Shown here: in pieces, positions 42,290 through 51,068 of the stretch
How the letters are laid out: the number at the start of each line of letters is the position of its first letter
How positions within the stretch are numbered: position 1 is the first letter of the stretch
Notes under the pieces: generated by a model
Told to the model about the DNA's origin: nothing
The model's database searches: none
The model's input: only the letters and a program-made list of their open reading frames with translations
Program-made: the position numbers and the translations under genes
Assembly (NCBI RefSeq): GCF_025398155.2
Contig: NZ_CP104562.2
Span: 2,294,001 to 2,358,000, forward strand
Length of the DNA stretch: 64,000 nucleotides
Direction: 5' to 3'
Source of the DNA: Roseateles amylovorans
GTDB taxonomy: Bacteria > Pseudomonadota > Gammaproteobacteria > Burkholderiales > Burkholderiaceae_C

Positions 42290-44920
42290 ATGAACAATGC
42301 CCAAGCCTTCGCAGGTTCATCGTCGGTGAGTGAGCTCATGTCCAGCTTGTCGATGAAAGACGAGCCGCCATCGCTACTGTCATCGTCGCCGTCATCGTCG
42401 CTGTCATCGTCGCAGAGGGGCGCACCAGCGGAGCGCACCCGATCACCTGCCTCGACCCTGGCGCTGTTACGTGAGTGGTCACAGCAATTGTCGGAACCCG
42501 GCGCCTGGAGCGCCGATGCCTGGCGCGCCGTGGGACTGGCCATCCTGGCCATGCCCGACTGGGCGGGGCCGTCGCTGGAGGTCGATGTGCAGGGCCATGG
42601 GCACGTCTACATCGGCGCGCAAGCGTCGCCGCAACGGATTCGCCTGGTCCAGGGGCAGGACCCGCGACGTTGGAAGGTCCACCATGACGGCGCGGCGTCG
42701 CCAACGCTCGAGCGGTGCGGCGGCGACGCCTTCTTCGAGGCGCTTGCCCAGGGGCTTGGGGAGCAATGGCGGGCGCCTGCCAAGTTTTCCGATGCCCACG
42801 GTTTGCGTCGGCAGGTATCGGACACGCTGTGCGAGGGCGTGGGAGGGAAGGATGGCGATCGCTACCCGGCAGATTGGTTGAATGAGTTGCTGGAGCAACT
42901 GCCCGAGCCGATACATCGCGAGCGTGGTCATGAACATTCGGTACGCGTGGTGCGACATGCCATGCTGATGGCCTCGCCTGAGGCAGCGCCCGAGGCGCAG
43001 GGAACTTTGCCCTCCCGTGTGGCCCCCAGGCTGATGTCGGCGCCGGAGCTCTCGTCGTCGATCCAGACGGAGGGAGCGCACCACACCAACAGCTTCAGCT
43101 ACCTCTTCGAGCCCGAGGTGCGAGGGATGGTGAACAGGGCACAACGCGCATTGCACGCGAAAGACTTCGATGAGGCCTGCCGTCTTGTCGAGCGCATCGA
43201 GCCGAGGTTCAAGACGCCCTTCTCCATCGTGTCAAAGATCTGCGGCATTGCCGTGAGAGAGGGGCACATCCAAAGAGCTGTTCAGATGATCGAACGGCTG
43301 GCCAAAGGGTCGAAGGCCATGTTCAGGCCCAATATCGGCTTTGACGCGGCAATCAACACGTTGGACCTTCACCTGGCAGCGCTCTTCACGCCGGAAACCG
43401 TTCCAAAGCAGTATTACCCCGCCGACCTGCGGTCCCCTCAATCGGATACGGACACACAGGCGCTGCTCGACGCGTTGCACAAGTCGGGCGCCGCATGTAC
43501 AGGGATGGCCACGGTGCTTTTCTCGCTCCACGTCGATCGCGGCAATCTGAAGGAGGGCACGCATGTGATTGTCGGAATGCACGGAACGGGCAGGCTGCGT
43601 CAGGCGATTGAGCGGTGCGCCAAGGATTACCGCTGGGAATGCGAGCCAACCAAGCGCTTCGGAACGTCGTTCGATCATCCGGGTGCACTTGTCATCTTGC
43701 CGACCAACCGCAACCTGGCCCGTTTCCATCGCTATGAGAGAACGCCCGATGACCAGCTCATGAGGTTCATCGATGGTCTGGTGGCCGACTGTGCCCGTGG
43801 GGGGGAACTGCGGGACGACCGGTCGCGCCAGACGAGGCAGCGAGCCGTCCACATGGGAATGGGGATCAATGGGCTGCTGTCGTTGCTGGATTCGCAGGGA
43901 AAAGCACCCATCAATTTTTACGAGGATGTGTTCCGAGATGCCATCGTTGCGGGACGGCCAGACGACTACGAACCAGCCCTCGATGCGTTGTTGGATCGAT
44001 TCAAACCGCTGCCCCCTCAGACGTGGTTGAGGCTGCTGAGCTTGGCTGCACGCGAGAACGTGAACACCTGGGACTGCTGTGGTCTTGTCCTGTCTCGAAT
44101 GCAACGCGAAGGCGTTGCGATGACCGATGAAGCCGCGTGCTTGATGGTGACGGCGGCGCGATCAAACCAGGACTTTTATGCCGCGGAAAAGCTCGTTGCG
44201 GTCGCCAACCGTGCCGTGTGTCCAATCAACGAACGCCTGTTGCAGGCGTTCATGAGGAGTTCCGCGTTTCTCGGATGGCCGCAGAAGTGGGACCATTTCA
44301 AGCGCCAACTTTCAGGAAAGGGACGCCAGGCGTTCGAGGCGATCCGTTCGTACGAGACGATCTTGCTGAGTCGGCGCAAGAAATACGGTCAAGCAATGGA
44401 GTTGTATGCGCAACTTCGTAGGGCCGGTACCCCCTTTGATCGTCTGGTCATCAGGCGGTTGCTCAACGACCTGTGGAACGCCGGGATGTGGCGGCAGGCC
44501 GTGGATGTGCTGCAGGGATGCGTCAACAGTTCTGACGGAATTTACCTCCCCCCTCTGGGATTGAGTCGCGTGGAGAGCATCACGACGCTCAAGTTGCCAA
44601 GGTATGCCCTTCTTCAGTCCGGGTCCGATCCTGAATGCCCCTCGCTCTCACTGCCGGAGGCGATGTCAATTCTGGGGCTGCACGTCGTCAAGGGTCGGCT
44701 GCCAGCGGGTTCTCACATCCTGCTGGGCGCGAAAGACGCTGCGATCAATGAGACTCAGGCCAGGCCCGGGCTCAGCGCGATGGGTTTGGTCCTCAGGCCG
44801 TTGAGCGCCACAGGCGCCCGCGATGCGGTGGCTTGGGTCTTGTGCGAGACCTCGACGTCGGAGGTGGATGGGTCGTCGACCCCCACCCCAGGTGTCGGGC
44901 GATCAACTCATCGACGTTGA
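42290..44920 (+). CDS. PPR-Smr-like repeat protein, paralogue 2 (candidate effector)
   Basis: An 876-aa paralogue of the preceding protein with the same domain order. The N-terminus MNNAQAFAGSSSVSELMSSL leads into a Ser-rich stretch (residues about 18-42). The conserved N-terminal domain follows (REWSQQLSEPGAWSADAWRA and GGDAFFEALAQGL). PPR-like helices lie at about 282-340 (DFDEACRLVERIEPRFKTPF, then IQRAVQMIERLAKG). Smr domain 1 is the best preserved of the set (INTLDLHLAALF at 356-367; HVIVGMHGTGRLRQAIERC; HPGALVIL). The second PPR block includes GQAMELYAQLRRAGTPFDRL and AGMWRQAVDVLQG, and the second Smr-like segment is LGLHVVKGRLPAGSHILLGA. No signal peptide or membrane segment is present, so any export would need a dedicated secretion system. 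Confidence 0.68.
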   Translation: MNNAQAFAGSSSVSELMSSLSMKDEPPSLLSSSPSSSLSSSQRGAPAERTRSPASTLALLREWSQQLSEPGAWSADAWRAVGLAILAMPDWAGPSLEVDVQGHGHVYIGAQASPQRIRLVQGQDPRRWKVHHDGAASPTLERCGGDAFFEALAQGLGEQWRAPAKFSDAHGLRRQVSDTLCEGVGGKDGDRYPADWLNELLEQLPEPIHRERGHEHSVRVVRHAMLMASPEAAPEAQGTLPSRVAPRLMSAPELSSSIQTEGAHHTNSFSYLFEPEVRGMVNRAQRALHAKDFDEACRLVERIEPRFKTPFSIVSKICGIAVREGHIQRAVQMIERLAKGSKAMFRPNIGFDAAINTLDLHLAALFTPETVPKQYYPADLRSPQSDTDTQALLDALHKSGAACTGMATVLFSLHVDRGNLKEGTHVIVGMHGTGRLRQAIERCAKDYRWECEPTKRFGTSFDHPGALVILPTNRNLARFHRYERTPDDQLMRFIDGLVADCARGGELRDDRSRQTRQRAVHMGMGINGLLSLLDSQGKAPINFYEDVFRDAIVAGRPDDYEPALDALLDRFKPLPPQTWLRLLSLAARENVNTWDCCGLVLSRMQREGVAMTDEAACLMVTAARSNQDFYAAEKLVAVANRAVCPINERLLQAFMRSSAFLGWPQKWDHFKRQLSGKGRQAFEAIRSYETILLSRRKKYGQAMELYAQLRRAGTPFDRLVIRRLLNDLWNAGMWRQAVDVLQGCVNSSDGIYLPPLGLSRVESITTLKLPRYALLQSGSDPECPSLSLPEAMSILGLHVVKGRLPAGSHILLGAKDAAINETQARPGLSAMGLVLRPLSATGARDAVAWVLCETSTSEVDGSSTPTPGVGRSTHRR
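42379..42414. repeat. 12-bp tandem repeat in the N-terminal Ser-rich region
   Basis: Three consecutive copies of GTCATCGTCGCN encode part of the Ser-rich segment near the N-terminus of paralogue 2. The unit length keeps the frame. Confidence 0.85.
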
Positions 44921-45022
44921 GCGACGACCAAGCAGTCGCACGACGAACACCGGCGGAAGAACAGACCGCTGTGATGGCCATGATGCCTTCCCTGGTCTGA
45001 ATGCCTGTGGAGGGTGCGCGCA

Positions 45023-45050
45023 GGAACCGCCGTCCTTCGCGATCAACTCA
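45023..45050 (+). promoter_or_regulatory. hrp-box-like promoter element, copy 3
   Basis: GGAACC, 15 nt, CAACTCA, 6 nt before the ATG of the third PPR-Smr gene. It matches copy 2 also in the adjoining GCCGTC sequence. Confidence 0.55.
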
Positions 45051-45056
45051 TCCCCC

Positions 45057-47825
45057 ATGAACTATGCCCTTGCCCAGGCGGGCCCACGGATGGTGAACGA
45101 TGGGCTGCTCCCCAGCGCATCGGAAGACCCGCGCATGCCCCGGTCCTCTGCCGAAATATGGCCGTGCCCGCCTTCCGCCGCTTCGGCCTTGCCGGTGTTG
45201 GACGAGTGGTCCAGGCAACTGTCTGTACCGGGCGCCTGGAGCATCGATGCCTGGCGCGCGGTGTGCTTGGCGATGCTGGTGATGCCGGACTGGCCCGGGC
45301 CCTGGGTGAAGGTCGAGGTGCGTGGCCGGCCGCATGTCTACATGGACCCCAGGGGGTCGGGCGAAAACATTCACTTGGTACAGGGCCGGGACCCCGAAAC
45401 CTGGTGGGCCCGCCAGGACGGTGCCGCGGCGCCACCGATCGTGCGGCGCGGTGGGGATGCCTTCCTCGAGGCCGTGGTGGACGGTCTCGACAATTGCAGC
45501 GTTCAGTGCAAATCGGTGTCGACCGCCCAGGACTGGCGACGCCGAGTGTCCGACACATTGCGGCATGGCACTGCGGACTGGCGTCATGCGTACTCCCCCA
45601 CCCATTGGCTGAATGAATTGCTGTGGATCTTGCCGCAGCCGATCAAAGAGGAAGCGCCTTGGGCCCAAGCGGTCAGGGCGAGGATCGATGGGGCCCGGCG
45701 TGCCGCGGCGTTGCAAACTTCCGGTGGACGAGTGGCCTTGCAGCCGGCGGTCCGGGGTTCGGGAACGGGTTCGGATTCGTTCCTGAGGACGACCATGACC
45801 TCAACGTCGGCGTCCGCGTCGGCGTCGGCGTCAGCGTCAGCGTCCGCCTCATCGTCAGCGTCCGCTTCCGCGTCATCGTCGACACCGACACCGACACCGA
45901 CACCGCCGTTCGACCTGGTCGTACCGTCGGATCCGGAATCCAGGGCGCACAGGGCGTCGAGGGATCGCTCGACATGGCAACCGTTGATCGGTTCCAAGGC
46001 GCATGAGGGCACCTGCGGAAGCCTTTCCGACAACCTTCCCTTCATGGATGAGGTTGAGGTTGGGATGGAGTCGGTCGTGCACCGTGCGCATCAAGCCCTG
46101 AATCAGGGCCTGTTTGGTTGGGCGTGCCAAATTCTGGAACAGATCCGTCCTCGTTATCAGGTGCCGTTGTCCATCGTATCGAGGGCCTGCAGGATCGCGG
46201 TGGAATCGGCGCAAATTCCACGGGCGGCCAAACTGCTGGAGCGTCTGGCCGACGGCGACAGCCGCATGTTCCAGGGTGCCCTGGGTTACGACGCGGTGGG
46301 CAATACGCTGGATTTTCACTATGCGTCCACCTTGACCCCCGAGGTGATGCCAGGCCGGTTTCATCCCGAGGACCTGCGCGAGCCACAGACGCCTGTTCAA
46401 CGCAAGGCACTGCTCAACACGCTCTTCGGAAACGCCGCGCTGTCCTCCGCAATCGCGGAGGTGTTGTTCGAGCTCCACGTGGCACGAAAGCGCTTGCGTG
46501 TGGGGTCGCACATCGTGGTGGGCGAGCACGGTCAGGGCACGCTCAAGGCGACCATGGCACGATGCATTGAGGCCAAGGGCTGGACCTGGCAGACCGCCCT
46601 GGTGATGGGCAAAAAGGTCGCTGTAAGGGGACAGATCGTCATCGGCCCGGCGTCGGGGGAGTTGCCGCTATCGGATCGCTGGGCCGTGGCTTCGAACGAT
46701 CCTTCCTCGTACTACCGCGATCGCCTCGCCGCCGTGGTCGAGCGAGGGGACGTGCTCCCAGAAGAGGCCGAAGGGCTGAGGTTTGCGCAGCGCCGTACGC
46801 TCGCCTACCTCGGCAGCAAACGGCTGCTGGCGATACTCGACGGACTGGCCGGGGTGCCATTCATCCTCTACCACTGGCTTTGGCGGGATCTGGCCCGATC
46901 GGAGCGGGTCGACGACCTGCGCCATGCCACCGAATCCCTCGTCATACGTTACCGACCTTTGACCGAACCGATGTGGTGCAACTTGCTGACGACCGTTTCC
47001 AGGGCCGGCACGAAGCGGGCGAACTACGGTGCGGTGGTGCTGGAATACATGAATCGTGAGCACGTGGTGCCCACCGAGCCCATGCTGTGCTTGATGGCTT
47101 GCGCGGCGAACCGCCAGAGCGATCTGGCGGAGGTGCAAGTCGCGGCCGATGCGGCTCGGGCAGCCGGACGCACGATCGGGCAACCCTTCACATTGGCCAT
47201 GATGAAGGCGGCGGCGGCGACGGGTGACGTCCGGCGGTGGGCCGCCGTTCGGAAGGAGCTGGGCGGCAGAGACAGCCCGGCCTTCCAGTCGGTGCGCGAG
47301 TGGGAGGTGCTGCTGCTGGTCCGTTTACGAAAGTACGACGCGGCCATGAAGCTGCAGGATGACCTGCGCAAGGCAAACGTCAGGTTTGAGCGAGACATGA
47401 TGATCATTCTGTTGAAGTCGATCTGGTTGGCGGAGCGATGGCCGTTGTCCGCGCGAGTCCTGCAGTCGTCGCTCCAAAGCGGTGACGATTTCTATGAGCC
47501 GCGCCTGGGGTGGAGCCGGGAAACCCAGATATCGACCTTCAGTCTGCATCGCTACGGCCTGCTGAAGCATCCGACGCCCGACACCCGGGTCAGGGCCCTG
47601 ACGATGTTTGAGGGTTTAACCATCCTGGCCACGCATTGGGCGTCCGGCCGGCTCTCAGAGGGGGCGGTGATCGACATGGCCGGGGCTCAAGCGGCCGTCA
47701 GCGAAGAACTCGTTCGGCCCTGGCTCCGCCAGATGGGCATCGTGCTCGAGCCCATCCGCCAAGATGCCCACACACTGTCCGGCTTCTGGCGGGTGGCTGA
47801 GCTGCCCGAGTGGCCCGGGGGTTGA
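45057..47825 (+). CDS. PPR-Smr-like repeat protein, paralogue 3 (candidate effector)
   Basis: A 922-aa member of the same family, the longest because of a (Ser-Ala)n/(Thr-Pro)n linker at residues about 248-284. Domain order: N-terminus MNYALAQAGPRMVNDG; the conserved domain (DEWSRQLSVPGAWSIDAWRA, then GGDAFLEAVVDGL); linker; PPR-like helices about 335-400 (ALNQGLFGWACQILEQIRPR, then IPRAAKLLERLADG); Smr domain 1 about 415-535 (GNTLDFHYASTLTPEV; SHIVVGEHGQGTLKATMARC; GQIVIGPASG); PPR-like block (DAAMKLQDDLRKANVRFERD); degenerate second Smr-like segment (TILATHWASGRLSEGAVIDM). The catalytic-loop-like HGTG of the paralogues is HGQG here. It is a tandem duplicate with its own promoter-like box. 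Confidence 0.65.
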   Translation: MNYALAQAGPRMVNDGLLPSASEDPRMPRSSAEIWPCPPSAASALPVLDEWSRQLSVPGAWSIDAWRAVCLAMLVMPDWPGPWVKVEVRGRPHVYMDPRGSGENIHLVQGRDPETWWARQDGAAAPPIVRRGGDAFLEAVVDGLDNCSVQCKSVSTAQDWRRRVSDTLRHGTADWRHAYSPTHWLNELLWILPQPIKEEAPWAQAVRARIDGARRAAALQTSGGRVALQPAVRGSGTGSDSFLRTTMTSTSASASASASASASASSSASASASSSTPTPTPTPPFDLVVPSDPESRAHRASRDRSTWQPLIGSKAHEGTCGSLSDNLPFMDEVEVGMESVVHRAHQALNQGLFGWACQILEQIRPRYQVPLSIVSRACRIAVESAQIPRAAKLLERLADGDSRMFQGALGYDAVGNTLDFHYASTLTPEVMPGRFHPEDLREPQTPVQRKALLNTLFGNAALSSAIAEVLFELHVARKRLRVGSHIVVGEHGQGTLKATMARCIEAKGWTWQTALVMGKKVAVRGQIVIGPASGELPLSDRWAVASNDPSSYYRDRLAAVVERGDVLPEEAEGLRFAQRRTLAYLGSKRLLAILDGLAGVPFILYHWLWRDLARSERVDDLRHATESLVIRYRPLTEPMWCNLLTTVSRAGTKRANYGAVVLEYMNREHVVPTEPMLCLMACAANRQSDLAEVQVAADAARAAGRTIGQPFTLAMMKAAAATGDVRRWAAVRKELGGRDSPAFQSVREWEVLLLVRLRKYDAAMKLQDDLRKANVRFERDMMIILLKSIWLAERWPLSARVLQSSLQSGDDFYEPRLGWSRETQISTFSLHRYGLLKHPTPDTRVRALTMFEGLTILATHWASGRLSEGAVIDMAGAQAAVSEELVRPWLRQMGIVLEPIRQDAHTLSGFWRVAELPEWPGG
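45798..45908. repeat. Ser-Ala / Thr-Pro simple-sequence repeat in paralogue 3
   Basis: Degenerate TCGGCG-type hexamers encode alternating Ser-Ala, followed by ACACCG-type hexamers encoding Thr-Pro. All are in frame and form a long flexible linker between the N-terminal domain and the PPR-like region. Confidence 0.85.
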
Positions 47826-47888
47826 TCGCTGAGCTTGAAGGTACTGAAGGCGCTGATGGCGCTGATAGCGCCCGGGCGTTTACGAAGC

Positions 47889-47922
47889 GAAAAGGCCCGG
47901 TGACATCACGCCACCGGGCCTT
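47889..47922 (-). terminator. Rho-independent terminator of acnB
   Basis: The stem AAGGCCCGGTG / CACCGGGCCTT (47892-47902 and 47912-47922) has a 9-nt loop. On the minus strand it is followed by TTTTCG. It lies in the convergent gap between paralogue 3 and acnB. Confidence 0.8.
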
Positions 47923-47985
47923 GGGCTCAAACGCCAGGAGCGCCGGCGTTTCAGCCGGGCTCACCGCTTCTGCGTCAAGCGCGCA

Positions 47986-50577
47986 TCACACCGTCACCGA
48001 CTTCGCCGTATCCGCGTACTCCTCGATCTGATCGAAGTTCAGATAGCGGTAGACGCTGTTCACGTCCTTGTTGATGATGCCCATCGCGTCGTGGTACTCG
48101 GCCAGGGTCGGGATGCGGCCCAGCCTGGAGCACACCGCCGCCAGCTCGGCCGAGCCCAGGAACACGTTGGTGTTCTTGCCCAGACGGTTGGGGAAGTTGC
48201 GGGTGGAGGTGGACATCACCGTCGCGCCTTCACGCACCTGCGCCTGGTTGCCCATGCACAGCGAGCAGCCCGGCATTTCGGTGCGGGCACCGGCCGTGCC
48301 GAAGGTGGCGTAATGGCCTTCCTTGATCAGCTCGTTCTGGTCCATCTTGGTCGGCGGCGCGACCCACAGCTTGACCGGAATGTCGCGCGCGCCGCCCAGC
48401 AGCTTGGCCGCCGCACGGAAGTGGCCGATGTTGGTCATGCACGAGCCGATGAAGGCTTCGTCGATGGCGGTGCCGGACACCTCGGACATGAACTTCGCAT
48501 CGTCCGGATCATTCGGGCAGCAGACGATCGGTTCCTTGATGTCGGCCAGGTCGATCTCGATCACGGCCGCGTACTCGGCATCCGCATCCGCTTCCAGCAG
48601 GTCCGGCTTGGCCAGCCAGGCTTCCACGTTCTTGATCCGGCGCTCCAGGGTGCGCTTGTCCGCATAGCCGTCGGCGATCATGTTCTTCATCAGGACGATG
48701 TTGGAGGTCAGGTACTCCTTGATCGGTTCCGGATTCAGCTTGATGGTGCAGCCGGCCGCCGAGCGCTCGGCCGAGGCGTCGGACAGTTCGAAGGCCTGTT
48801 CCACCTTCAGGTCGGGCAGACCTTCGATTTCCAGGATGCGGCCCGAGAAGATGTTCTTCTTGCCCTTCTTCTCGACCGTCAGCAGACCGGCCTTGATGGC
48901 GTACAGCGGGATGGCATGCACCAGGTCACGCAGGGTGACGCCGGGCTGCATCTGGCCCTTGAAGCGCACCAGCACCGACTCGGGCATGTCCAGCGGCATC
49001 ACGCCGGTGGCCGCGCCGAACGCGACCAGGCCCGAGCCCGCAGGGAAGGAAATGCCGATCGGGAAGCGGGTGTGGGAGTCACCGCCGGTGCCGACGGTGT
49101 CGGGCAGCAGCAGGCGGTTCAGCCAGCTGTGGATCACGCCGTCGCCCGGACGCAGGGCGACGCCGCCGCGGTCGCTGATGAAGGCCGGCAGCTCGCGGTG
49201 CATCTTCACGTCCACCGCCTTGGGATAGGCAGCGGTGTGGCAGAAGGACTGCATCACCAGATCGGCCGAGAAGCCCAGGCAGGCCAGGTCCTTCAGCTCG
49301 TCACGGGTCATCGGACCGGTGGTGTCCTGCGAACCGACGGTGGTCATCTTGGGCTCGCAGTAGGTGCCCGGACGAATGCCGTGGTTGTCCGGCAGACCGC
49401 AGGCGCGGCCGACCATCTTCTGCGCCAGGGTGAAGCCCTTGCCGGAATCGGCCGGGGCCTTGGGCAGGCGGAACAGGGTGGAGGCGGGCAGGCCCAGGAA
49501 CTCGCGCGCCTTGCCGGTCAGCGAGCGGCCGATGATCAGGTTGATCCGGCCGCCGGCGCGGACTTCGTCCAGCAGCACGTCGCTCTTGAGCGCGAATTCG
49601 GCGACCACGGCGCCGTTCTTCTCGATCTTGCCGTCGTAGGGATAGACGTCGATCACGTCACCCATTTCGAGGTTGTTCACGTCGACTTCGATCGGCAGGG
49701 AACCGGAGTCTTCCTGCGTGTTGAAGAAGATCGGCGCGATCTTGGTGCCCAGCGTCACGCCGCCGAAGCGCTTGTTGGGCACGAACGGGATGTCCTGGCC
49801 GGTGGCCCAGATCACCGAGTTGGTGGCCGACTTGCGCGAGGAGCCGGTGCCGACGACGTCGCCGACGTAGGCGACCAGGTGGCCCTTCTTCTTCAGGTCG
49901 TCGATGAACTGCATCGGACCGCGCTTGCCGTCTTCCTCGGGCTTGAAGGCCGCGTCGGGGCGGGTGTTCTTCAGCATCGCCAGGTAGTGCAGCGGGATGT
50001 CGGGACGGCTCCAGGCGTCCGGCGCGGGGGACAGGTCGTCGGTGTTGGTCTCGCCGGGCACCTTGAAGACGGTGACGGTGATCTTCTTCGCGACTTCCGG
50101 ACGCGAGGTGAACCACTCCGCATCGGCCCAGCTCTGGATCACCGCCTTGGCGTGCGCATTGCCGGCCTTCGCCTTTTCCGAGACGTCATGGAAGGCGTCG
50201 AACATCAGCAGCGTCTTCTTGAGGCCTTCGGCGGCCACGCCGGCCACAGACGCATCATCCAGCAGGTCGATCAACGGCTTGACGTTGTAGCCGCCGACCA
50301 TGGTGCCCAGCAGCTCGGTGGCCTTGGCCTTGGAGATCAGGGCCACGGTCAGGTCGCCGTGCGCGACCGCCGACAGGAAGCTGGCCTTGACCTTGGCGGC
50401 GTTGTCCACGCCCGGGGGCACGCGGTGGGTCAGCAGGCCGACCAGGAATTCACCTTCGCCCGCGGGCGGGTTCTTGATGAGCTCGATCAGCTCCGCGACC
50501 TGCTTGGCATCCAGCGGCAGGGGCGGGATACCCAGCGCGGCGCGCTCGGCTTCGTGTTGGCGATAGGCTTGCAGCAT
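47986..50577 (-). CDS. acnB: Aconitate hydratase B
   Basis: An 863-aa AcnB-type aconitase. It has the N-terminal HEAT-like domain (MLQAYRQHEAERAALGIPPL), the swivelling domain (GTGSSRKSATNSVIWATG) and the catalytic domains. The [4Fe-4S] ligands are in FIGSCMTNIGHF and GCSLCMGNQ near the C-terminus. It interconverts citrate and isocitrate in the TCA cycle. It is monocistronic by appearance, with a terminator downstream and a toxin-antitoxin module upstream. Confidence 0.97.
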   Translation of the reverse strand: MLQAYRQHEAERAALGIPPLPLDAKQVAELIELIKNPPAGEGEFLVGLLTHRVPPGVDNAAKVKASFLSAVAHGDLTVALISKAKATELLGTMVGGYNVKPLIDLLDDASVAGVAAEGLKKTLLMFDAFHDVSEKAKAGNAHAKAVIQSWADAEWFTSRPEVAKKITVTVFKVPGETNTDDLSPAPDAWSRPDIPLHYLAMLKNTRPDAAFKPEEDGKRGPMQFIDDLKKKGHLVAYVGDVVGTGSSRKSATNSVIWATGQDIPFVPNKRFGGVTLGTKIAPIFFNTQEDSGSLPIEVDVNNLEMGDVIDVYPYDGKIEKNGAVVAEFALKSDVLLDEVRAGGRINLIIGRSLTGKAREFLGLPASTLFRLPKAPADSGKGFTLAQKMVGRACGLPDNHGIRPGTYCEPKMTTVGSQDTTGPMTRDELKDLACLGFSADLVMQSFCHTAAYPKAVDVKMHRELPAFISDRGGVALRPGDGVIHSWLNRLLLPDTVGTGGDSHTRFPIGISFPAGSGLVAFGAATGVMPLDMPESVLVRFKGQMQPGVTLRDLVHAIPLYAIKAGLLTVEKKGKKNIFSGRILEIEGLPDLKVEQAFELSDASAERSAAGCTIKLNPEPIKEYLTSNIVLMKNMIADGYADKRTLERRIKNVEAWLAKPDLLEADADAEYAAVIEIDLADIKEPIVCCPNDPDDAKFMSEVSGTAIDEAFIGSCMTNIGHFRAAAKLLGGARDIPVKLWVAPPTKMDQNELIKEGHYATFGTAGARTEMPGCSLCMGNQAQVREGATVMSTSTRNFPNRLGKNTNVFLGSAELAAVCSRLGRIPTLAEYHDAMGIINKDVNSVYRYLNFDQIEEYADTAKSVTV

Positions 50578-50634
50578 GGCGAACTCCAGTCTCTTGGGTC
50601 TCTGGCTTGGGTCAGGAAAACGGGGTCTTGTCGG

Positions 50635-51063
50635 TCAGGGTGCACTGGGCACGATGACCTTGAGCCCCTTGAAATAGTCTCGGAAGAATCCCTGGTCACG
50701 GGTGATGAGGCCGTCGCACTGCAGCATGGCGTGGGCGCCGACCAGGAAATCGGGAATCGCGCGGGGCAGGGCGCCGCTGTCGGCGGCGCTCTTGTCACGC
50801 AGGCGTTGCTTGAACTTGCGTTGCATCTCGCCGGCACGGATGGCCGCACGCTGATCGATGGGCGAGAAGCTCAGCCCCATCTCCTCCAGTGCATCCATCA
50901 CCTCGGAGCCATGGCCCAGGCCGGCGGTCACTTCGGACAGCACCACATCGCACAGCACGACCGGCCCGCTGGACAGCGCCAGCCGCAGGGCCGCCTCGGC
51001 CGCGTCGGCGCCCGGCGCGTCGCCGAGCAAGTCGATGAGAACAGAGCTGTCGACAGCGATCAT
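50635..51063 (-). CDS. vapC: VapC-type PIN-domain toxin
   Basis: A 142-aa PIN-domain ribonuclease. The acidic residues are in place: VDSSVLIDLL near the N-terminus, the glutamate in LSEVTAGL, the aspartate in IPDFLVGAHAML, and a C-terminal LITRDQGFFRDYF. It should cleave RNA when released from its partner. The AbrB-type antitoxin lies just upstream, with a 5-nt gap, on the same strand. Confidence 0.88.
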   Translation of the reverse strand: MIAVDSSVLIDLLGDAPGADAAEAALRLALSSGPVVLCDVVLSEVTAGLGHGSEVMDALEEMGLSFSPIDQRAAIRAGEMQRKFKQRLRDKSAADSGALPRAIPDFLVGAHAMLQCDGLITRDQGFFRDYFKGLKVIVPSAP

Positions 51064-51068
51064 GCCGA

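Noticed and set aside
45798..45908. Ser-Ala repeat region considered as a CRISPR or REP-type repeat
   Set aside because: It is a coding hexamer tract within paralogue 3, with no spacer structure.
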